A program made the translations under genes and the position numbers. A DNA stretch of 64,000 nucleotides from Thalassoglobus sp. JC818 (GTDB lineage Bacteria > Planctomycetota > Planctomycetia > Planctomycetales > Planctomycetaceae). The DNA lies in contig NZ_JBFEFI010000003.1 in the NCBI RefSeq assembly GCF_040717535.1, positions 194,001 through 258,000 on the forward strand, written 5' to 3'. The notes beneath the pieces are model-generated. The model searched no databases, was not told where the DNA came from, and worked only from the letters and a program-made list of their open reading frames with translations. Shown piece after piece: positions 19,243 to 29,974 of this stretch. Position 1 is the first letter of the stretch, and every line of letters starts with the position of its first letter.

Positions 19243-20467
19243 GGTCGCAACCATTCGACCGAAAAGGTTGTGGGCCCGCGTCTTAATCACAGGTTTCATT
19301 TGCCTTGCGATCCTCGGAGCATCCGCTGCGGCGATCGTGATTATCAATCAGACCGAACCGACAGCCCAACAGATTGAAGCGACTCGTAAGTCTGCAGCAC
19401 TCGTCCAGACCGTTTCGGTGAAGCGAGGAGATTACTCGCCGCGTCTTGATGTATTAGGAACGGTCCGCCCTGCTCAGTCGATTGTCCTCAGCCCGCGAAT
19501 CAGTGGCCAAATCACTGATGTTGCTCGGAGCTTTGTTCCGGGAGGAATGGTTAAGAAGGGTGAAGAACTCCTGCGAATCGACCGAGTCGATTTTTTGAAT
19601 GCATTGTCGATCAATGAAAGTGAATTGTTGCAGGCGAAGGCGGAGCTCGAGATCGAGCAGGGTCGACAGACTCTGGCAAAGAAAGAGCTTGCACTTCTTG
19701 AAGGCACCATCGGAGAAGCAAATCGGGCACTTGTTCTTCGTGAGCCGCAAATCGCATCGATCGAAGCACAGGTCAGTGCAGCCGAAGCCGCTGTGGAGCG
19801 AGCGCGTCTGAATCTTGAGAGAACGAGCATCATCGCTCCGTTCGACGCTCACATCGTGGATTGTTCCGTGAACGTTGGATCGCAAGTGGCAACGGGTGAT
19901 GAACTCGCTCAACTTGTTGGTGTTGAAGAATACTGGATCTTTGCTTCTGTCCCGATTCGAAGTCTGCAATGGGTTCAGTTTCCGGAAACAGATGGAGAAG
20001 GCTCACGGGTCACTCTTCGGAATCGAGATTCCTGGCTGCCAGGAACGAGTCGCACAGGAACGGTTTCGCGACTGATTGGAACACTCGACCAGCAAACCCG
20101 ATTGGCTCGTGTCTTAATTACAGTTGCAGATCCGCTTGCATTAAACATGGATGCTCCCCCACTTATTCTCGAGAGTCTCATCGAAACTCAAATTGAATGT
20201 CGGCCCATTAACGACGTCGTCCGCCTGAAACGTGATTACGTTCACGAGGGGGACACGATTTGGGTCATGAAGAACGACAAACTGGAAATTCGCAAAGCAG
20301 TGATAGTGTTCCGAGACGCGGAATTCGCGTACGTTCAGTCAGGCCTTTCAGACGGTGAACAGGTTGTCATCACAACGCTGGCAACGGTTGCTGAAGGAAT
20401 TGACCTTCGCAAGGTCGATGAATTCTCCGGATTCACAGAAGAGTTGTCTGAGGAGGCAACGAATTGA
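19235..20467 (+). CDS. RND efflux periplasmic adaptor subunit
   Basis: A 410-residue membrane-fusion protein. One N-terminal membrane anchor ([20 protein letters not shown]), then the first lipoyl half ([19 protein letters not shown] ... [18 protein letters not shown]), an alpha-hairpin (~130-190), the second half ([20 protein letters not shown]), barrel and C-terminal domains ([14 protein letters not shown]). AGGGAG precedes the ATG at 19235, which lies inside the end of the outer-membrane factor gene. It bridges that channel and the permease encoded next, whose start overlaps this stop. Unlike the adaptor at 7.6-8.9 kb it is anchored by a helix, not by a lipid. Confidence 0.92.
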   Translation: MNEVATIRPKRLWARVLITGFICLAILGASAAAIVIINQTEPTAQQIEATRKSAALVQTVSVKRGDYSPRLDVLGTVRPAQSIVLSPRISGQITDVARSFVPGGMVKKGEELLRIDRVDFLNALSINESELLQAKAELEIEQGRQTLAKKELALLEGTIGEANRALVLREPQIASIEAQVSAAEAAVERARLNLERTSIIAPFDAHIVDCSVNVGSQVATGDELAQLVGVEEYWIFASVPIRSLQWVQFPETDGEGSRVTLRNRDSWLPGTSRTGTVSRLIGTLDQQTRLARVLITVADPLALNMDAPPLILESLIETQIECRPINDVVRLKRDYVHEGDTIWVMKNDKLEIRKAVIVFRDAEFAYVQSGLSDGEQVVITTLATVAEGIDLRKVDEFSGFTEELSEEATN

Positions 20468-23400
20468 AGACCGATCAGGACGATCAAAAACTGCAAGGCG
20501 GCGCAATTGCATGGATGGCCAGCAATTCGATCGCTGCCAATCTGCTGATGGTGATCCTGCTCGGTGGAGGAATCTGGTCGGCCTTTGCGATCCAAAAGGA
20601 AGTCTTCCCGCAGTTTCAGTTGGACATCGTTGAAATCACGGTTGGCTATCCGGGTGCTGCTCCTGCGGAAGTCGAGCAAGGCATTCTACAACCGATTGAA
20701 GAAGCTGTTCGCGGCGTTGAAGGTGTTCGCGAAATTGTCAGCGAAGCGAGAGAAGGTCGTGGCGAAGTTTTGATCGAACTCGTCGCAGGCCAGAATCGCA
20801 TGAAGGTCTTTCAAGACATCGATCAGGCTGTCAATCGAATTCAGACGTTTCCCGACGACATTGAGCAACCGGAAGTTCGGCTGCAATCTCGTCAGCAGGA
20901 AGTGATGCAGATCGGGCTGTATGGCTCCGTCGATGTCTGGACACTCCGTAAGCTTGCTGAGCAACTCAGGGATCAATTGCAGGTCCACGAAGAAATCACT
21001 CAGGTGGAACTGGGGCGAGCCCCCGAATACGTCACTCATATTGAAATTCCGCGACAGCGGCTCAGACAATACGGACTGACACTTCCCGATGTGGCACGCA
21101 TCATCCGGACGTCGAGTCAGGACATCGCGGCCGGAACGGTTCAGACGACGTCGGGTGAGATCCTGCTGCGTGTCAAAGCCCGGAAACAATGGGCGGATGA
21201 ATTCGCTCAGATCGAAATCGTCGCTGCCAACGACGGGCAAATTGTCACGCTCGGTGACATCGCCGAGATCCGAGACGGGTTCGAAGAAATTGGGTTTCAC
21301 TCACAGTTCAGTCAAACTCCTTCGATTGAACTGGAAGTCTACCGCGTCGGAAATCAGTCTCCGATCGACATTGCGAATGCCGTCGAAGAGACGATGGAAC
21401 AATTCGAGAGCGCGCTCCCACCGGGTGTCCAATGGCGAATTGATCGCAACAACGCGGAAGAGTTTCGTCGACGACTGGAACTCGTGCTCGAAAACGCTGT
21501 GATGGCGGTGGTAATCGTGCTGGTTATCCTCGCTTTGTTTCTCGAGTTTCGACTCGCCTTCTGGGTCATGATGGGGATGGTCGTCTCTTTCGTTGGGGGA
21601 ATCATGCTGCTTCCGCTCGTCGGAGTCAGTATCAACATGATCTCCTTATTCGGCTTTCTCATCGTTTTGGGGATCGTGGTCGACGATGCCGTTGTCGTTG
21701 GTGAGAACGTTTATGAAATGAGACAGGAGAAGGAGAGTTCACTCGCCGCCACGATTCAGGGCACGCAGGAAGTCGCGGGACCTGTTGTTTTCAGCATTCT
21801 GACGAACATTGTGGCGTTCGTCCCGCTGATCTTTATTCCCGGTGAGACAGGGAAATTCTGGGGACCGCTTCCGATTGTCGTGATTGTGGTCCTCTGTCTT
21901 TCGCTGATCGAGTCGCTGTTTATTCTTCCTGCTCACCTTGCTCACGCTCGAAGTGGAGAACAGCATTCGACCGGGATCGGCGCATGGCTGCATGGGCGAC
22001 AACAGGCCTTCAGCAACGGGTTCACTCGGCTCGTCGACATTATCTATCGCCCGATTCTCCTGCTGTGTATGAAGTATCGCTACGTCACTGCATGTCTGGC
22101 GCTCTCCATCTTTTTAGTGGTCAGTGCTTACGCCGCCAGTGCGCATATGGGTTTGATCCTCATGCCTGCGGTCTCTGCGGATGAAATCGAAGCTGGGATT
22201 CGAATGCCCGTCGGGACGACTCGTGACCAAGCTGCCAGAATTGCTGAGGTGGTTACACAAGCCAGCCAGCGTATGTTCGAAGAACACAACCTGCACGAAG
22301 TCGCAGAGGGAATTAAAACCAACGTGCGGGGGCAGAATTTCATCGATGTTGAAATCGTCCTTAAGCCGCCAGATCAGCGGGACATGACCGCCGATGAAGT
22401 GATTGAACTCTGGCGAGATTCGATCGGTGATCTACCCGGTGTCACGCAAGTGACCTTCGAAGCTGAAAGTGGTCCAGGCGGAGCACGTCAGGATATTAGC
22501 GTCGACTTAAGTCACAACGATGTCGACGTTCTCGGACTGGCAGCCAAAGCATTCGTCGAACGCGTTGAACGATTCTCGAACACACGCGACGTGAGTGACA
22601 ACTACAACAAAGGGAAGTCGCAATTCGATTTTCGACTGCGACCGGAAGGTCGTGCGCTCGGACTGACCGACGAAGAACTCGGGAATCAACTTCGTGGGGC
22701 CTTCTTCGGGTCACTCGCACTTCGGCTTCTCCGAGGAACAAACGAAATCGAAGTTCGAGTCAAACTCCCGGAGAATGAACGTGAAGATGTTCATCATCTG
22801 GAGGATCTGGTAGTGCGGACGCCCGGAGGAGTGGAGGTTCCGCTTCTCGATGTGGCCGACGTGGAGAAAACGGAAGCGTTCTCATCGATCAACCGTCGCG
22901 ATGGTCGACGAGTCGTCAATGTTTCGATGGACGTCGAACCCAAGCGGGCGATCGTGCAGGTCATCAGTGCGTTGCAAAACGAAGTGCTTCCGGAACTTCG
23001 TGAGAACTACCCCGGCCTCACTTGGAGCTTCGAGGGGAGCGACGCTGAAATGCGCGAAGCGACCGCCTCGTTGTGGGGTTCATTCAGCCTTGCCATTGCT
23101 GTTGTCTATGCACTTCTCGCCATTGCGTTTCGAGGATACATCCAACCACTCATCGTGCTGATTGCGATTCCGTTCGGAATTGTCGGAGCGATTGCCGGGC
23201 ATATTATGCTCGGTTATGACCTCTCACTCGTGAGTTTGATGGGGGTGATTGCGTTGTCCGGAGTGGTGATCAATGACTCGCTGATCATGATCGATTATGC
23301 GAATCGACAGCGAAAAACACAGTCCGCATTCGACGCGATTTCACAAGCTGGAATTCGACGATTCCGACCGATTCTGTTGACGACAGCTACAACTTTCGGG

Positions 23401-23589
23401 GGACTCATTCCGCTCATTTTCGAGAAGTCGCTTCAGGCACAGTACATTATCCCGATGGCGATTTCGCTCGGTTTTGGAATCCTCTTTTCGACCGCGATTA
23501 TTCTCGTACTCGTTCCCTGCTTGTACCTCATTCTGGAAGACATCGATCAGTTCAGAAAATCTCTCTCAGAGACTGTTCAGTCGAACTAA
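20464..23589 (+). CDS. RND efflux transporter, inner-membrane permease
   Basis: A 1041-residue pump subunit of the AcrB/heavy-metal and multidrug superfamily. First helix [29 protein letters not shown] in the first periplasmic domain, helix-4 segment [16 protein letters not shown] carrying the paired Asp for proton transfer, second periplasmic domain, and [18 protein letters not shown] in the second bundle. The start is TTG: ATTGA overlaps the adaptor stop, and GAGGAGG lies seven bases upstream, a strong site that decides it. Only about 20 % similar by eye to the permease at 4.5 kb, so the two pumps are not a recent duplication. The substrate cannot be told. Confidence 0.93.
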   Translation: MKTDQDDQKLQGGAIAWMASNSIAANLLMVILLGGGIWSAFAIQKEVFPQFQLDIVEITVGYPGAAPAEVEQGILQPIEEAVRGVEGVREIVSEAREGRGEVLIELVAGQNRMKVFQDIDQAVNRIQTFPDDIEQPEVRLQSRQQEVMQIGLYGSVDVWTLRKLAEQLRDQLQVHEEITQVELGRAPEYVTHIEIPRQRLRQYGLTLPDVARIIRTSSQDIAAGTVQTTSGEILLRVKARKQWADEFAQIEIVAANDGQIVTLGDIAEIRDGFEEIGFHSQFSQTPSIELEVYRVGNQSPIDIANAVEETMEQFESALPPGVQWRIDRNNAEEFRRRLELVLENAVMAVVIVLVILALFLEFRLAFWVMMGMVVSFVGGIMLLPLVGVSINMISLFGFLIVLGIVVDDAVVVGENVYEMRQEKESSLAATIQGTQEVAGPVVFSILTNIVAFVPLIFIPGETGKFWGPLPIVVIVVLCLSLIESLFILPAHLAHARSGEQHSTGIGAWLHGRQQAFSNGFTRLVDIIYRPILLLCMKYRYVTACLALSIFLVVSAYAASAHMGLILMPAVSADEIEAGIRMPVGTTRDQAARIAEVVTQASQRMFEEHNLHEVAEGIKTNVRGQNFIDVEIVLKPPDQRDMTADEVIELWRDSIGDLPGVTQVTFEAESGPGGARQDISVDLSHNDVDVLGLAAKAFVERVERFSNTRDVSDNYNKGKSQFDFRLRPEGRALGLTDEELGNQLRGAFFGSLALRLLRGTNEIEVRVKLPENEREDVHHLEDLVVRTPGGVEVPLLDVADVEKTEAFSSINRRDGRRVVNVSMDVEPKRAIVQVISALQNEVLPELRENYPGLTWSFEGSDAEMREATASLWGSFSLAIAVVYALLAIAFRGYIQPLIVLIAIPFGIVGAIAGHIMLGYDLSLVSLMGVIALSGVVINDSLIMIDYANRQRKTQSAFDAISQAGIRRFRPILLTTATTFGGLIPLIFEKSLQAQYIIPMAISLGFGILFSTAIILVLVPCLYLILEDIDQFRKSLSETVQSN

Positions 23590-24129
23590 AGCACTTTGCT
23601 CTCTTCAATCTACTTGCTTGCGTGGTCTCACTTTTTACAAAGCTGAGTTTGCTCGCGTGAGTCAGTGCAAATCGATTAAGAATGTTCTAACAGCCTTCGA
23701 AAGGCTGCCGTCGCTATTTTTGAGGCGTGACTTCCGCGTTCGCTTGATCGCCAATCCAGGCAATCGAGCAACATCCGCCTCCGCCCGGATACAAACCACC
23801 GCCGACCTACACGAGGGAATTTCCTGAGTGAAAGTTGTCAGAGCAATGTCCAGTCAGCGGGATCGATACCAGGATCAGGGTTTCGACGAAGCCGATGATG
23901 CCTCCCAGGATTAAGATCCCGTAGAGTGGTTCCGTTTCTGCAGGAATCCGCGCGTCGTCGGCGAAGGCCAAGGCACAAAGCCCGGTCTTTCTAGCTGATC
24001 GTTCTTCTCGACGAGTTCTGAACGTGCAGGTGAATGTCTTAAACTGTGCGTGAATTCAGATTTCTCCCAAAAATCTTGTAACGATTGAATCGCTGATGTG
24101 TTGTTCAGGTGTGAGCAGGTTTTTCCTCG
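23590..24129. other. 540-bp gap holding a possible gene remnant
   Basis: On the minus strand the frame 24053-23807 is open for about 80 codons and includes CALAFADDARIPAETEPLYG followed by a clear membrane segment (ILILGGIIGFVETLILVSIP). It has no ATG, GTG or ribosome site, so it is either a decayed gene or chance. The promoter of the sigma-factor operon should lie at the right end. Confidence 0.3.
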
Positions 24130-24645
24130 ATGACTGACGAACTCTCAGCATGGATCACAGAAAGTGCTCCAAGAGCGCTGGCGTACGCCGTTTCGCTCGT
24201 CAGGAATGTCAGCGTTGCGGAAGATCTTGTTCAGGATTGTTATCAGCGATTGCTGACGAAGTCGGAAGAGTATGACTTACCGAAGGATGGAACCAAGCTT
24301 CTGTTCAAAGCGGTAACCAATGCGAGCATCAACTGGAATCAGCGCGAAGCGAAATCGCTCAGCTTGCATGCTGTCAAACAGAATTCGAACTTCCCGGCTG
24401 CAGCGAGTGAGCGACCGCTTCAGGCAGCTGTTCGTCGTGAACTCGATGACGCTGTTGGTATCGCACTCGCGGAATTGCCTGTTGAACAGCGAGCGGTCAT
24501 TGAACTTCATGTGATGGGACATACGACCTCTGACATTGCGAATATGCTCGAACTGACTCCGGAGAATGTACGTGTCCTCCGACACCGGGCTCGAAAACAA
24601 CTCGCTGCGCAACTCCGACCATTCTTGGAGAACGACACCCAGTGA
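24130..24645 (+). CDS. ECF-type RNA polymerase sigma factor
   Basis: A 171-residue sigma-70 family protein with region 2 (LAYAVSLVRNVSVAEDLVQD and CYQRLL) and region 4 (LAELPVEQRAVIELHVMGHT ... DIANMLELTPENVRVLRHRA, a helix-turn-helix). Regions 1 and 3 are missing, as in all ECF factors. It overlaps the next gene through GTGA, and that gene encodes a membrane protein with an anti-sigma layout, so activity is probably controlled by sequestration at the membrane. The likely targets include this same operon, which goes on to secreted DUF1549/DUF1553 and DUF1501 proteins, an arrangement common in planctomycetes. Confidence 0.92.
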   Translation: MTDELSAWITESAPRALAYAVSLVRNVSVAEDLVQDCYQRLLTKSEEYDLPKDGTKLLFKAVTNASINWNQREAKSLSLHAVKQNSNFPAAASERPLQAAVRRELDDAVGIALAELPVEQRAVIELHVMGHTTSDIANMLELTPENVRVLRHRARKQLAAQLRPFLENDTQ

Positions 24646-25589
24646 CTGACGAACCGAGACAATCTGAAATTGATGAGGTGGAAGATCTCGTTAGAAACCA
24701 TCTGCACGAGCAGGTACTCCAGCTTGATTCGACAGCCTTGGTTGATCGACTCGTTGGTCAGATGCCAAAACGTCAACCGGCGGAGGGTTCCGGAGTCGCA
24801 CGTCGTTGGGGGAGCCCATTGGTGTGGTCACTGACGACGACGTTGGGGTTCATCGTGGCATTTTTCGTGGGACGTTCTTCGTCATCTTCACCGATTCAGG
24901 CTGCCACAATTTTGCGTGGTGTTAGCGCAGCCCATACCCAGTCGATGGATCGTTGTTACGACGTTCACTTCGCTCCCGATCCGGGATATTGGAACGAGCG
25001 AAATCCCTTTACTGGGCCATCGGATACGGTCTTATGGACTAGAGGGGACCGTTTTTGGGCGGATGCGACTGTGGGGAAGATCAGGCTGGTGTATGGGCGA
25101 GATGGGCAGGGCAAGCTGTGGGTTAGCCCGGACCGTTCGACCGGCATTCAGATTTACGGCAGCGACGAGGAACTTCCGGAGGAGATCACAATGTTTGTTG
25201 CGATCAATTCAATGACGGTTCCTGCCTTGATTGAAAACGTCCTGACCGATTTCGACCTGCGGGCAGATGGTCCCACGAATGAGCAATTTCAGAAGAGCGA
25301 AGACATCCCTCAAACCGGAATTGGGAACTCCGTGATCTGGGCGACATTGAAGCCGGGGCGGTCGCATTCACTCATTTCATCAGCATTGCTTGAGGTGGAC
25401 GAGACCGACACGCTGGTCAGGTTGATTCTCTGGACAGTTGATCAAGAACAGCCGCGTGGCGTTGTCAACTTCACGCTTATCGATACGGCTGAAATCGGTG
25501 ACGAGCAATATCAACTGAACGCACATCTCGATGCGGACGCTGAAATCCGAGTCCATCGTCCCAAGCGTGAACAGAGTGAGGTTCAATGA
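24642..25589 (+). CDS. Membrane anti-sigma-like protein with periplasmic domain
   Basis: A 315-residue protein with a short cytoplasmic N-terminus (~60 residues, acidic helix EVEDLVRNHLHEQVLQLD), one membrane helix (VWSLTTTLGFIVAFFVG) and a periplasmic domain of about 220 residues rich in beta strands (TVLWTRGDRFWADATVGKIR; GKLWVSPDRSTGIQIYG). The layout, and the GTGA overlap with the sigma factor, point to a sensor that holds the sigma factor at the membrane. No zinc-binding HxxxCxxC anti-sigma motif is seen, so it is not a ZAS-type anti-sigma. Start is GTG. Three bases separate it from the next gene. Confidence 0.7.
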   Translation: MTDEPRQSEIDEVEDLVRNHLHEQVLQLDSTALVDRLVGQMPKRQPAEGSGVARRWGSPLVWSLTTTLGFIVAFFVGRSSSSSPIQAATILRGVSAAHTQSMDRCYDVHFAPDPGYWNERNPFTGPSDTVLWTRGDRFWADATVGKIRLVYGRDGQGKLWVSPDRSTGIQIYGSDEELPEEITMFVAINSMTVPALIENVLTDFDLRADGPTNEQFQKSEDIPQTGIGNSVIWATLKPGRSHSLISSALLEVDETDTLVRLILWTVDQEQPRGVVNFTLIDTAEIGDEQYQLNAHLDADAEIRVHRPKREQSEVQ

Positions 25590-25592
25590 CCG

Positions 25593-28103
25593 ATGAAATC
25601 TCTTCAACTCGCAACTTTATTCGTTCTTTCTCTCTCGCTTTGTAGGCAAGTCTCTGCGGATGACCAGAAATCGACGGGAGATCCACCATCAGCGTCCGAC
25701 TTCGCATTCTTCGAAGCGAAGATTCGTCCTGTGCTGATTAAGTATTGTTACGATTGTCATTCGATCGAAGCGGGTACAGCCGAAGGGGAACTTCGGGTAG
25801 ATGAAAAGTCCGCTCTTCGGGCTGGCGGAGGCCGAGGGCCTGCCATCGTTCCGGGGCAACCCGATGCGAGTCTGTTGTTGACTGCCATGCTCCACCAGGA
25901 TTCCGACCTCAAAATGCCTCCGAAAGAGGAACGGCTGTCTGATGATGTGATCCATGATTTCAGGAAGTGGATCGAAATGGGAGCGCCCGATCCTCGCATC
26001 GCGAATCGGGAAGAGACGAACGAAGGATGGCGAGGAAAAGACACAGCGGAGACGTTTTGGGCGTACCAGACGCCGCAGGCATCAGCGGTTGGAGAGGTTT
26101 CGAATCCGGAGTGGGCAAATGATGAAATCGACCGCTTCATCTTGCGACAACTCGATCGCAACCATCTGATGCCGTCTCAAGATGCCGAACCGCACGTCCT
26201 TCTGCGTAGACTGCATTTCGATCTTGTCGGGCTGCCTCCATCGCCGAATGACCTCAAGCGATTCGGCAGGTCGATTGAGTCGCACGGGATCGAAAAGGCT
26301 CTCGAAAATGAAGTCGACTCACTGCTCGAATCGCCCCAATTTGGCGAGCACTGGGGGCGGCACTGGCTCGATGTTGCTCGGTTTGGAGAGTCGAGTGGAA
26401 AGGAAGCGAACATTCCTTTTCCGTATGCATGGCGGTATCGGGACTATGTCATCGAAAGCGTCAATGCAGATATTCCGATCGATCGATTCTTTACCGAACA
26501 AATCGCTGGCGATCTGCTCCCTTATGAGTCGCAGGCAGAACGTGCTCGATTGCTTGTCGCCACAGGATTCCTGGCCGTCGGGACAAAGAATCTTTCGGAG
26601 TCCAATGACAAGCAGTTTCAAGCGGACATTGTCGATGAACAAATCGACAGCCTGAGCAGAGCGATGATGGCCTCCTCGGTCGCATGTGCCCGCTGTCACG
26701 ATCACAAATTCGATCCGTTCACGATGGAAGACTACTACGCGTTGGCAGGAATCTTCGAAAGCACGAAAACTTTTTTTGGCACGTTCGTTTCGCCAGCCAG
26801 TCGGCAGGGAGGCGAATTGATGGAGTTGCCAAATTTAATTAACCAAACTGTCCTCCATCCTTCGGTGACACCGGAGAAAGTCCAAGAGCTTGAACAGAAG
26901 CTTGAGGAACTTAAAGCCGAAAAAGCAGAAATGGACGCTGCGCAACGTGCACTCTTCTCCGGGAAGAAACCGGAGAAGACATTCACTCTGCGAGATGTGT
27001 TGGCGAACATCTGGCGAACGGGTCCCATCGTCGGGAAGTTGCAGACCGTTGACGAAGACGGGAGTGCGATTCCGGTGGCGATGGGAGTGAACGATCGGGA
27101 ACTCATTCGCGATGCTCATCTTCTTGCCCGTGGTGAAGTCAGTCGACCCGGAGAACAGATCCCTCGTCGTTTTCCGCAAGCGATCAGGCTCGATGAGCCG
27201 CCTCAAATTCCAGAAGGGGAAAGTGGACGATTACAACTCGCGGAGTGGCTCACCGATTCACAACATCCCCTCACAAGTCGCGTTTTTGTCAATCGTGTCT
27301 GGCATCATCTCTTTGGAACCGGACTTGTTCGTACCGTGGACGACTTTGGGACAACTGGCGAACTACCCAGTCATCCGGAACTGCTCGACACGCTGGCCGT
27401 TCAATTCGTGGAAGATGGCTGGTCTCTGAAACGCCTGGTGCGTCGGCTTGTGCTCACTCGCACGTATCGACAAACCTCAGATTTTAATCAGGCAGCATTC
27501 TTACAGGACCCGGAGAATCGACTGTTGTGGAGAATGGCGAAGCGGCGACTTCCCGCCGAATCGATTCGGGATGCAATGCTCGTTGTTTCCGAGGAACTCG
27601 ATATGTCTCGACCGAAAGGATCATTGGTCGCACGCAAAATCCTCGACAAACCGATCTCGCTGATTGGACTCGATCCTCGGTTGCCGACGGACCTGGATGG
27701 TTCGCTACACCGTTCAGTTTATCTGCCGGTCATTCGTGATCGCTTACCCGATGTCCTCGAACTCTTTGACTTCGCGGAGCCGAGTCTCGTCACCGGAGAT
27801 CGAGAGAAAACGAATGTACCGGTTCAGGCTCTTTACTTGATGAACAGCCAGTTCGTCCTCGATCGAAGCCAGGGATTTGCTGAGCGACTGGATCGTGAGG
27901 CCGAATCAAGTGCTGAAAGGGTTAAGCTGGCGTTTCAGCTCTGTTTCGCTCGCAGCCCAGACCACGAAGAACTCGAACGCTCGCTGGCATACCTGCAAAC
28001 TTCATCGCTTTCAAAGGGTGATAATGTTGCTGGTCGAGATGAGTTGTTGATGAGTTTCTGCCAGGCGCTGTTGTCGACTGCCGAATTCCGAAATATCGAC
28101 TAA
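25593..28103 (+). CDS. DUF1549/DUF1553 secreted cytochrome c-like protein
   Basis: An 836-residue protein with signal peptide (LATLFVLSLSLCRQVSA). Domains in order: PSCyt1 cytochrome-like (CYDCH at 52-56, ending PPKEERLSDDVIHDFRKWIE), DUF1549/PSCyt2 (~175-385, with LRRLHFDLVGLPPSP, FGEHWGRHWLDVARFGESSG and a second heme-type motif CARCHDHKFDP), a helical linker rich in Glu/Lys (~430-460), and DUF1553/PSD1 (~560-810, LAEWLTDSQHPLTSRVFVNR and VPVQALYLMNSQFV). Usual length. Exported, presumably periplasmic; activity unknown. In planctomycetes it always travels with a DUF1501 protein, here 45 bp downstream, and the sigma/anti-sigma pair upstream probably controls it. Confidence 0.93.
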   Translation: MKSLQLATLFVLSLSLCRQVSADDQKSTGDPPSASDFAFFEAKIRPVLIKYCYDCHSIEAGTAEGELRVDEKSALRAGGGRGPAIVPGQPDASLLLTAMLHQDSDLKMPPKEERLSDDVIHDFRKWIEMGAPDPRIANREETNEGWRGKDTAETFWAYQTPQASAVGEVSNPEWANDEIDRFILRQLDRNHLMPSQDAEPHVLLRRLHFDLVGLPPSPNDLKRFGRSIESHGIEKALENEVDSLLESPQFGEHWGRHWLDVARFGESSGKEANIPFPYAWRYRDYVIESVNADIPIDRFFTEQIAGDLLPYESQAERARLLVATGFLAVGTKNLSESNDKQFQADIVDEQIDSLSRAMMASSVACARCHDHKFDPFTMEDYYALAGIFESTKTFFGTFVSPASRQGGELMELPNLINQTVLHPSVTPEKVQELEQKLEELKAEKAEMDAAQRALFSGKKPEKTFTLRDVLANIWRTGPIVGKLQTVDEDGSAIPVAMGVNDRELIRDAHLLARGEVSRPGEQIPRRFPQAIRLDEPPQIPEGESGRLQLAEWLTDSQHPLTSRVFVNRVWHHLFGTGLVRTVDDFGTTGELPSHPELLDTLAVQFVEDGWSLKRLVRRLVLTRTYRQTSDFNQAAFLQDPENRLLWRMAKRRLPAESIRDAMLVVSEELDMSRPKGSLVARKILDKPISLIGLDPRLPTDLDGSLHRSVYLPVIRDRLPDVLELFDFAEPSLVTGDREKTNVPVQALYLMNSQFVLDRSQGFAERLDREAESSAERVKLAFQLCFARSPDHEELERSLAYLQTSSLSKGDNVAGRDELLMSFCQALLSTAEFRNID

Positions 28104-28148
28104 CGATATAAAAGCATACAAACTGTAGTTTATACAGAGGGAAATATA

Positions 28149-29606
28149 ATGCCCCTGCACCAGTACAAACGATTCCTATATAGCAATCTGTATTCGCGGC
28201 GAGCTGCTTTGAGATCGCTCGCTTCCGGGTTTGGCTATCTCGCGTTTGCTGGGCTTGCTCAAGCTCAGGCAGCCCGAGACACATCATCAACAACGGACGG
28301 GCTTGCGCCGAAGCCGACTCATTTCCCGGCCCGAGCAAAGCGAGTGATCTTCCTCTGTATGAACGGGGGACCCTCGCATGTCGATCTTTTCGACTACAAG
28401 CCCAAGCTGCAGGATCGATCAGGACAGCAGACAGCTGATAGCGTTCTGAAAGGGAATGCCGGCCTGATGGCGTCTCCATTTCAGTTCGCCCAACATGGGG
28501 AGTCGGGACAATGGTTCTCGGAGCTGATGCCGCATCTCTCCCAACTTGCCGATGACCTCTGCTTTATTAAGAGTATGAATACCGACCTGCCGAATCATGC
28601 ACAGGCGTTCTTGCAAATGCATACCGGCAGCTTCCAGTTTACTCGACCGTCTCTGGGAGCGTGGTCACTCTACGGGCTGGGAACTGAAAACGAAAATCTT
28701 CCCGGGTTCGTGACCTTAAATCCACCATCGGACAACGGAGGAGCCCAAAATTACGGCAGCGGATTTCTTCCGGCGATCTGTCAGGCAACGAAGATCGGGA
28801 CCAACCAGATTCCCGGATTTTATGCTGCCCTTCTAGGTGTCGACTCGGAACCGGGACCACCTTTGCGAAATATTCAAAACCCGGTTCTGACAAATGCGAA
28901 ACAACGCCGGCAGCTCGATCTGATTCGTGATTTGAATCAACACAAACTTCAACGCGATGAATATCATCCTGAAATCGAAGGCGCGATTGAGTCGTTCGAG
29001 CTGGCATTTCGCATGCAGGACGAAATTCCGCAGTTGATGGACCTTTCATCAGAGTCGCAAGCAACACAGGACATGTACGGGATTGGTTCAGGACTCCCGA
29101 CTGATCTTTTCGGTCGTCAGTGTCTGCTCGCTCGGAAAATGACCGAAGCTGGCGTCCGGTTTGTTGAGATCACCGCTCCCGCCAAGTGGGATCATCATTT
29201 CTTGCTTGAGTCCGCCCTTCGGGAGAGCTGTTCGCAGACGGACCAGCCCATGGCGGCTCTATTGAATGATCTCAAGCAACGCGGGTTACTCGATGATACT
29301 CTTGTGATCTGGGCGGGCGAGTTCGGCCGTACTCCGTACGCTCAAAGCGGAACAGGACGGGATCACAATAACAAAGGGTATACCATCTGGATGGCCGGTG
29401 GTGGTGTTCGAGGAGGTCTCAGCTACGGACAAACGGACGAGCTGGGATACCAGGCTGTCGAGAATCCGGTGCATATCCATGACTGGCACGCAACGATTCT
29501 ACACCTGTTGGGATTCGACCACACAAAGCTCACCTTCAACTACGCCGGTCGAGATTTCCGATTGACCGACGTCTATGGACAGGTCGTCAACGATATCTTC
29601 GCCTGA
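28149..29606 (+). CDS. DUF1501 family secreted protein (Tat-like signal)
   Basis: A 485-residue DUF1501 protein, a family with the alkaline phosphatase/sulfatase-like fold. N-terminal Tat-like signal SRRAALRSLASGFGYLAFAG. Marks: KRVIFLCMNGGPSHVDLFDY, which holds the expected metal-site segment, FIKSMNTDLPNHAQAFLQMH, LDDTLVIWAGEFGRTPYAQS and GRDHNNKGYTIWMAGGGVRG. AGAGGGA stands eight bases before the ATG. Partner of the DUF1549/DUF1553 protein just upstream. The classical catalytic Ser/Thr of sulfatases is not evident, so I would not claim a sulfatase activity. Confidence 0.92.
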   Translation: MPLHQYKRFLYSNLYSRRAALRSLASGFGYLAFAGLAQAQAARDTSSTTDGLAPKPTHFPARAKRVIFLCMNGGPSHVDLFDYKPKLQDRSGQQTADSVLKGNAGLMASPFQFAQHGESGQWFSELMPHLSQLADDLCFIKSMNTDLPNHAQAFLQMHTGSFQFTRPSLGAWSLYGLGTENENLPGFVTLNPPSDNGGAQNYGSGFLPAICQATKIGTNQIPGFYAALLGVDSEPGPPLRNIQNPVLTNAKQRRQLDLIRDLNQHKLQRDEYHPEIEGAIESFELAFRMQDEIPQLMDLSSESQATQDMYGIGSGLPTDLFGRQCLLARKMTEAGVRFVEITAPAKWDHHFLLESALRESCSQTDQPMAALLNDLKQRGLLDDTLVIWAGEFGRTPYAQSGTGRDHNNKGYTIWMAGGGVRGGLSYGQTDELGYQAVENPVHIHDWHATILHLLGFDHTKLTFNYAGRDFRLTDVYGQVVNDIFA

Positions 29607-29974
29607 TGGGATTTGAACGAGACTTTTTTGGGCTCTCTAGGAAGGACACTTCAGACTCAAAAACTGCTTACTCGTTTGAAAGTGCAAAGTTGTAGTTCGG
29701 CTTCTCACGAGAAGAGAATATCGCGCTCACCATCTTCGATGGATTTGTGAAACTGGCCTGCGTCTTGGTACTCTTAAAGCGGTTTTGAAACTGCTTGTAG
29801 AGTTCCTGAAGAAGAACAGCGGACAACCCGTCACGTTGATTCTCGTTCGTCTGACAACACAGATCGAAGGCAAAGGTCCCGTTCTAACACATATGTTCGC
29901 CAGCGACTCTCACCCAGAAGCTGTCGGGCCACTCCTTGAATTAACAGTTAAACACCAAGGAAGAAGGTGATTCA
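29607..29974. other. 370-bp gap between two secreted-protein operons
   Basis: Nothing convincing. A short frame from TTG 29785 to 29970 has no motif. The promoter for the DUF1552/DUF1592 pair should lie here; AAGGTGA before 29975 is the ribosome site. Confidence 0.4.
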
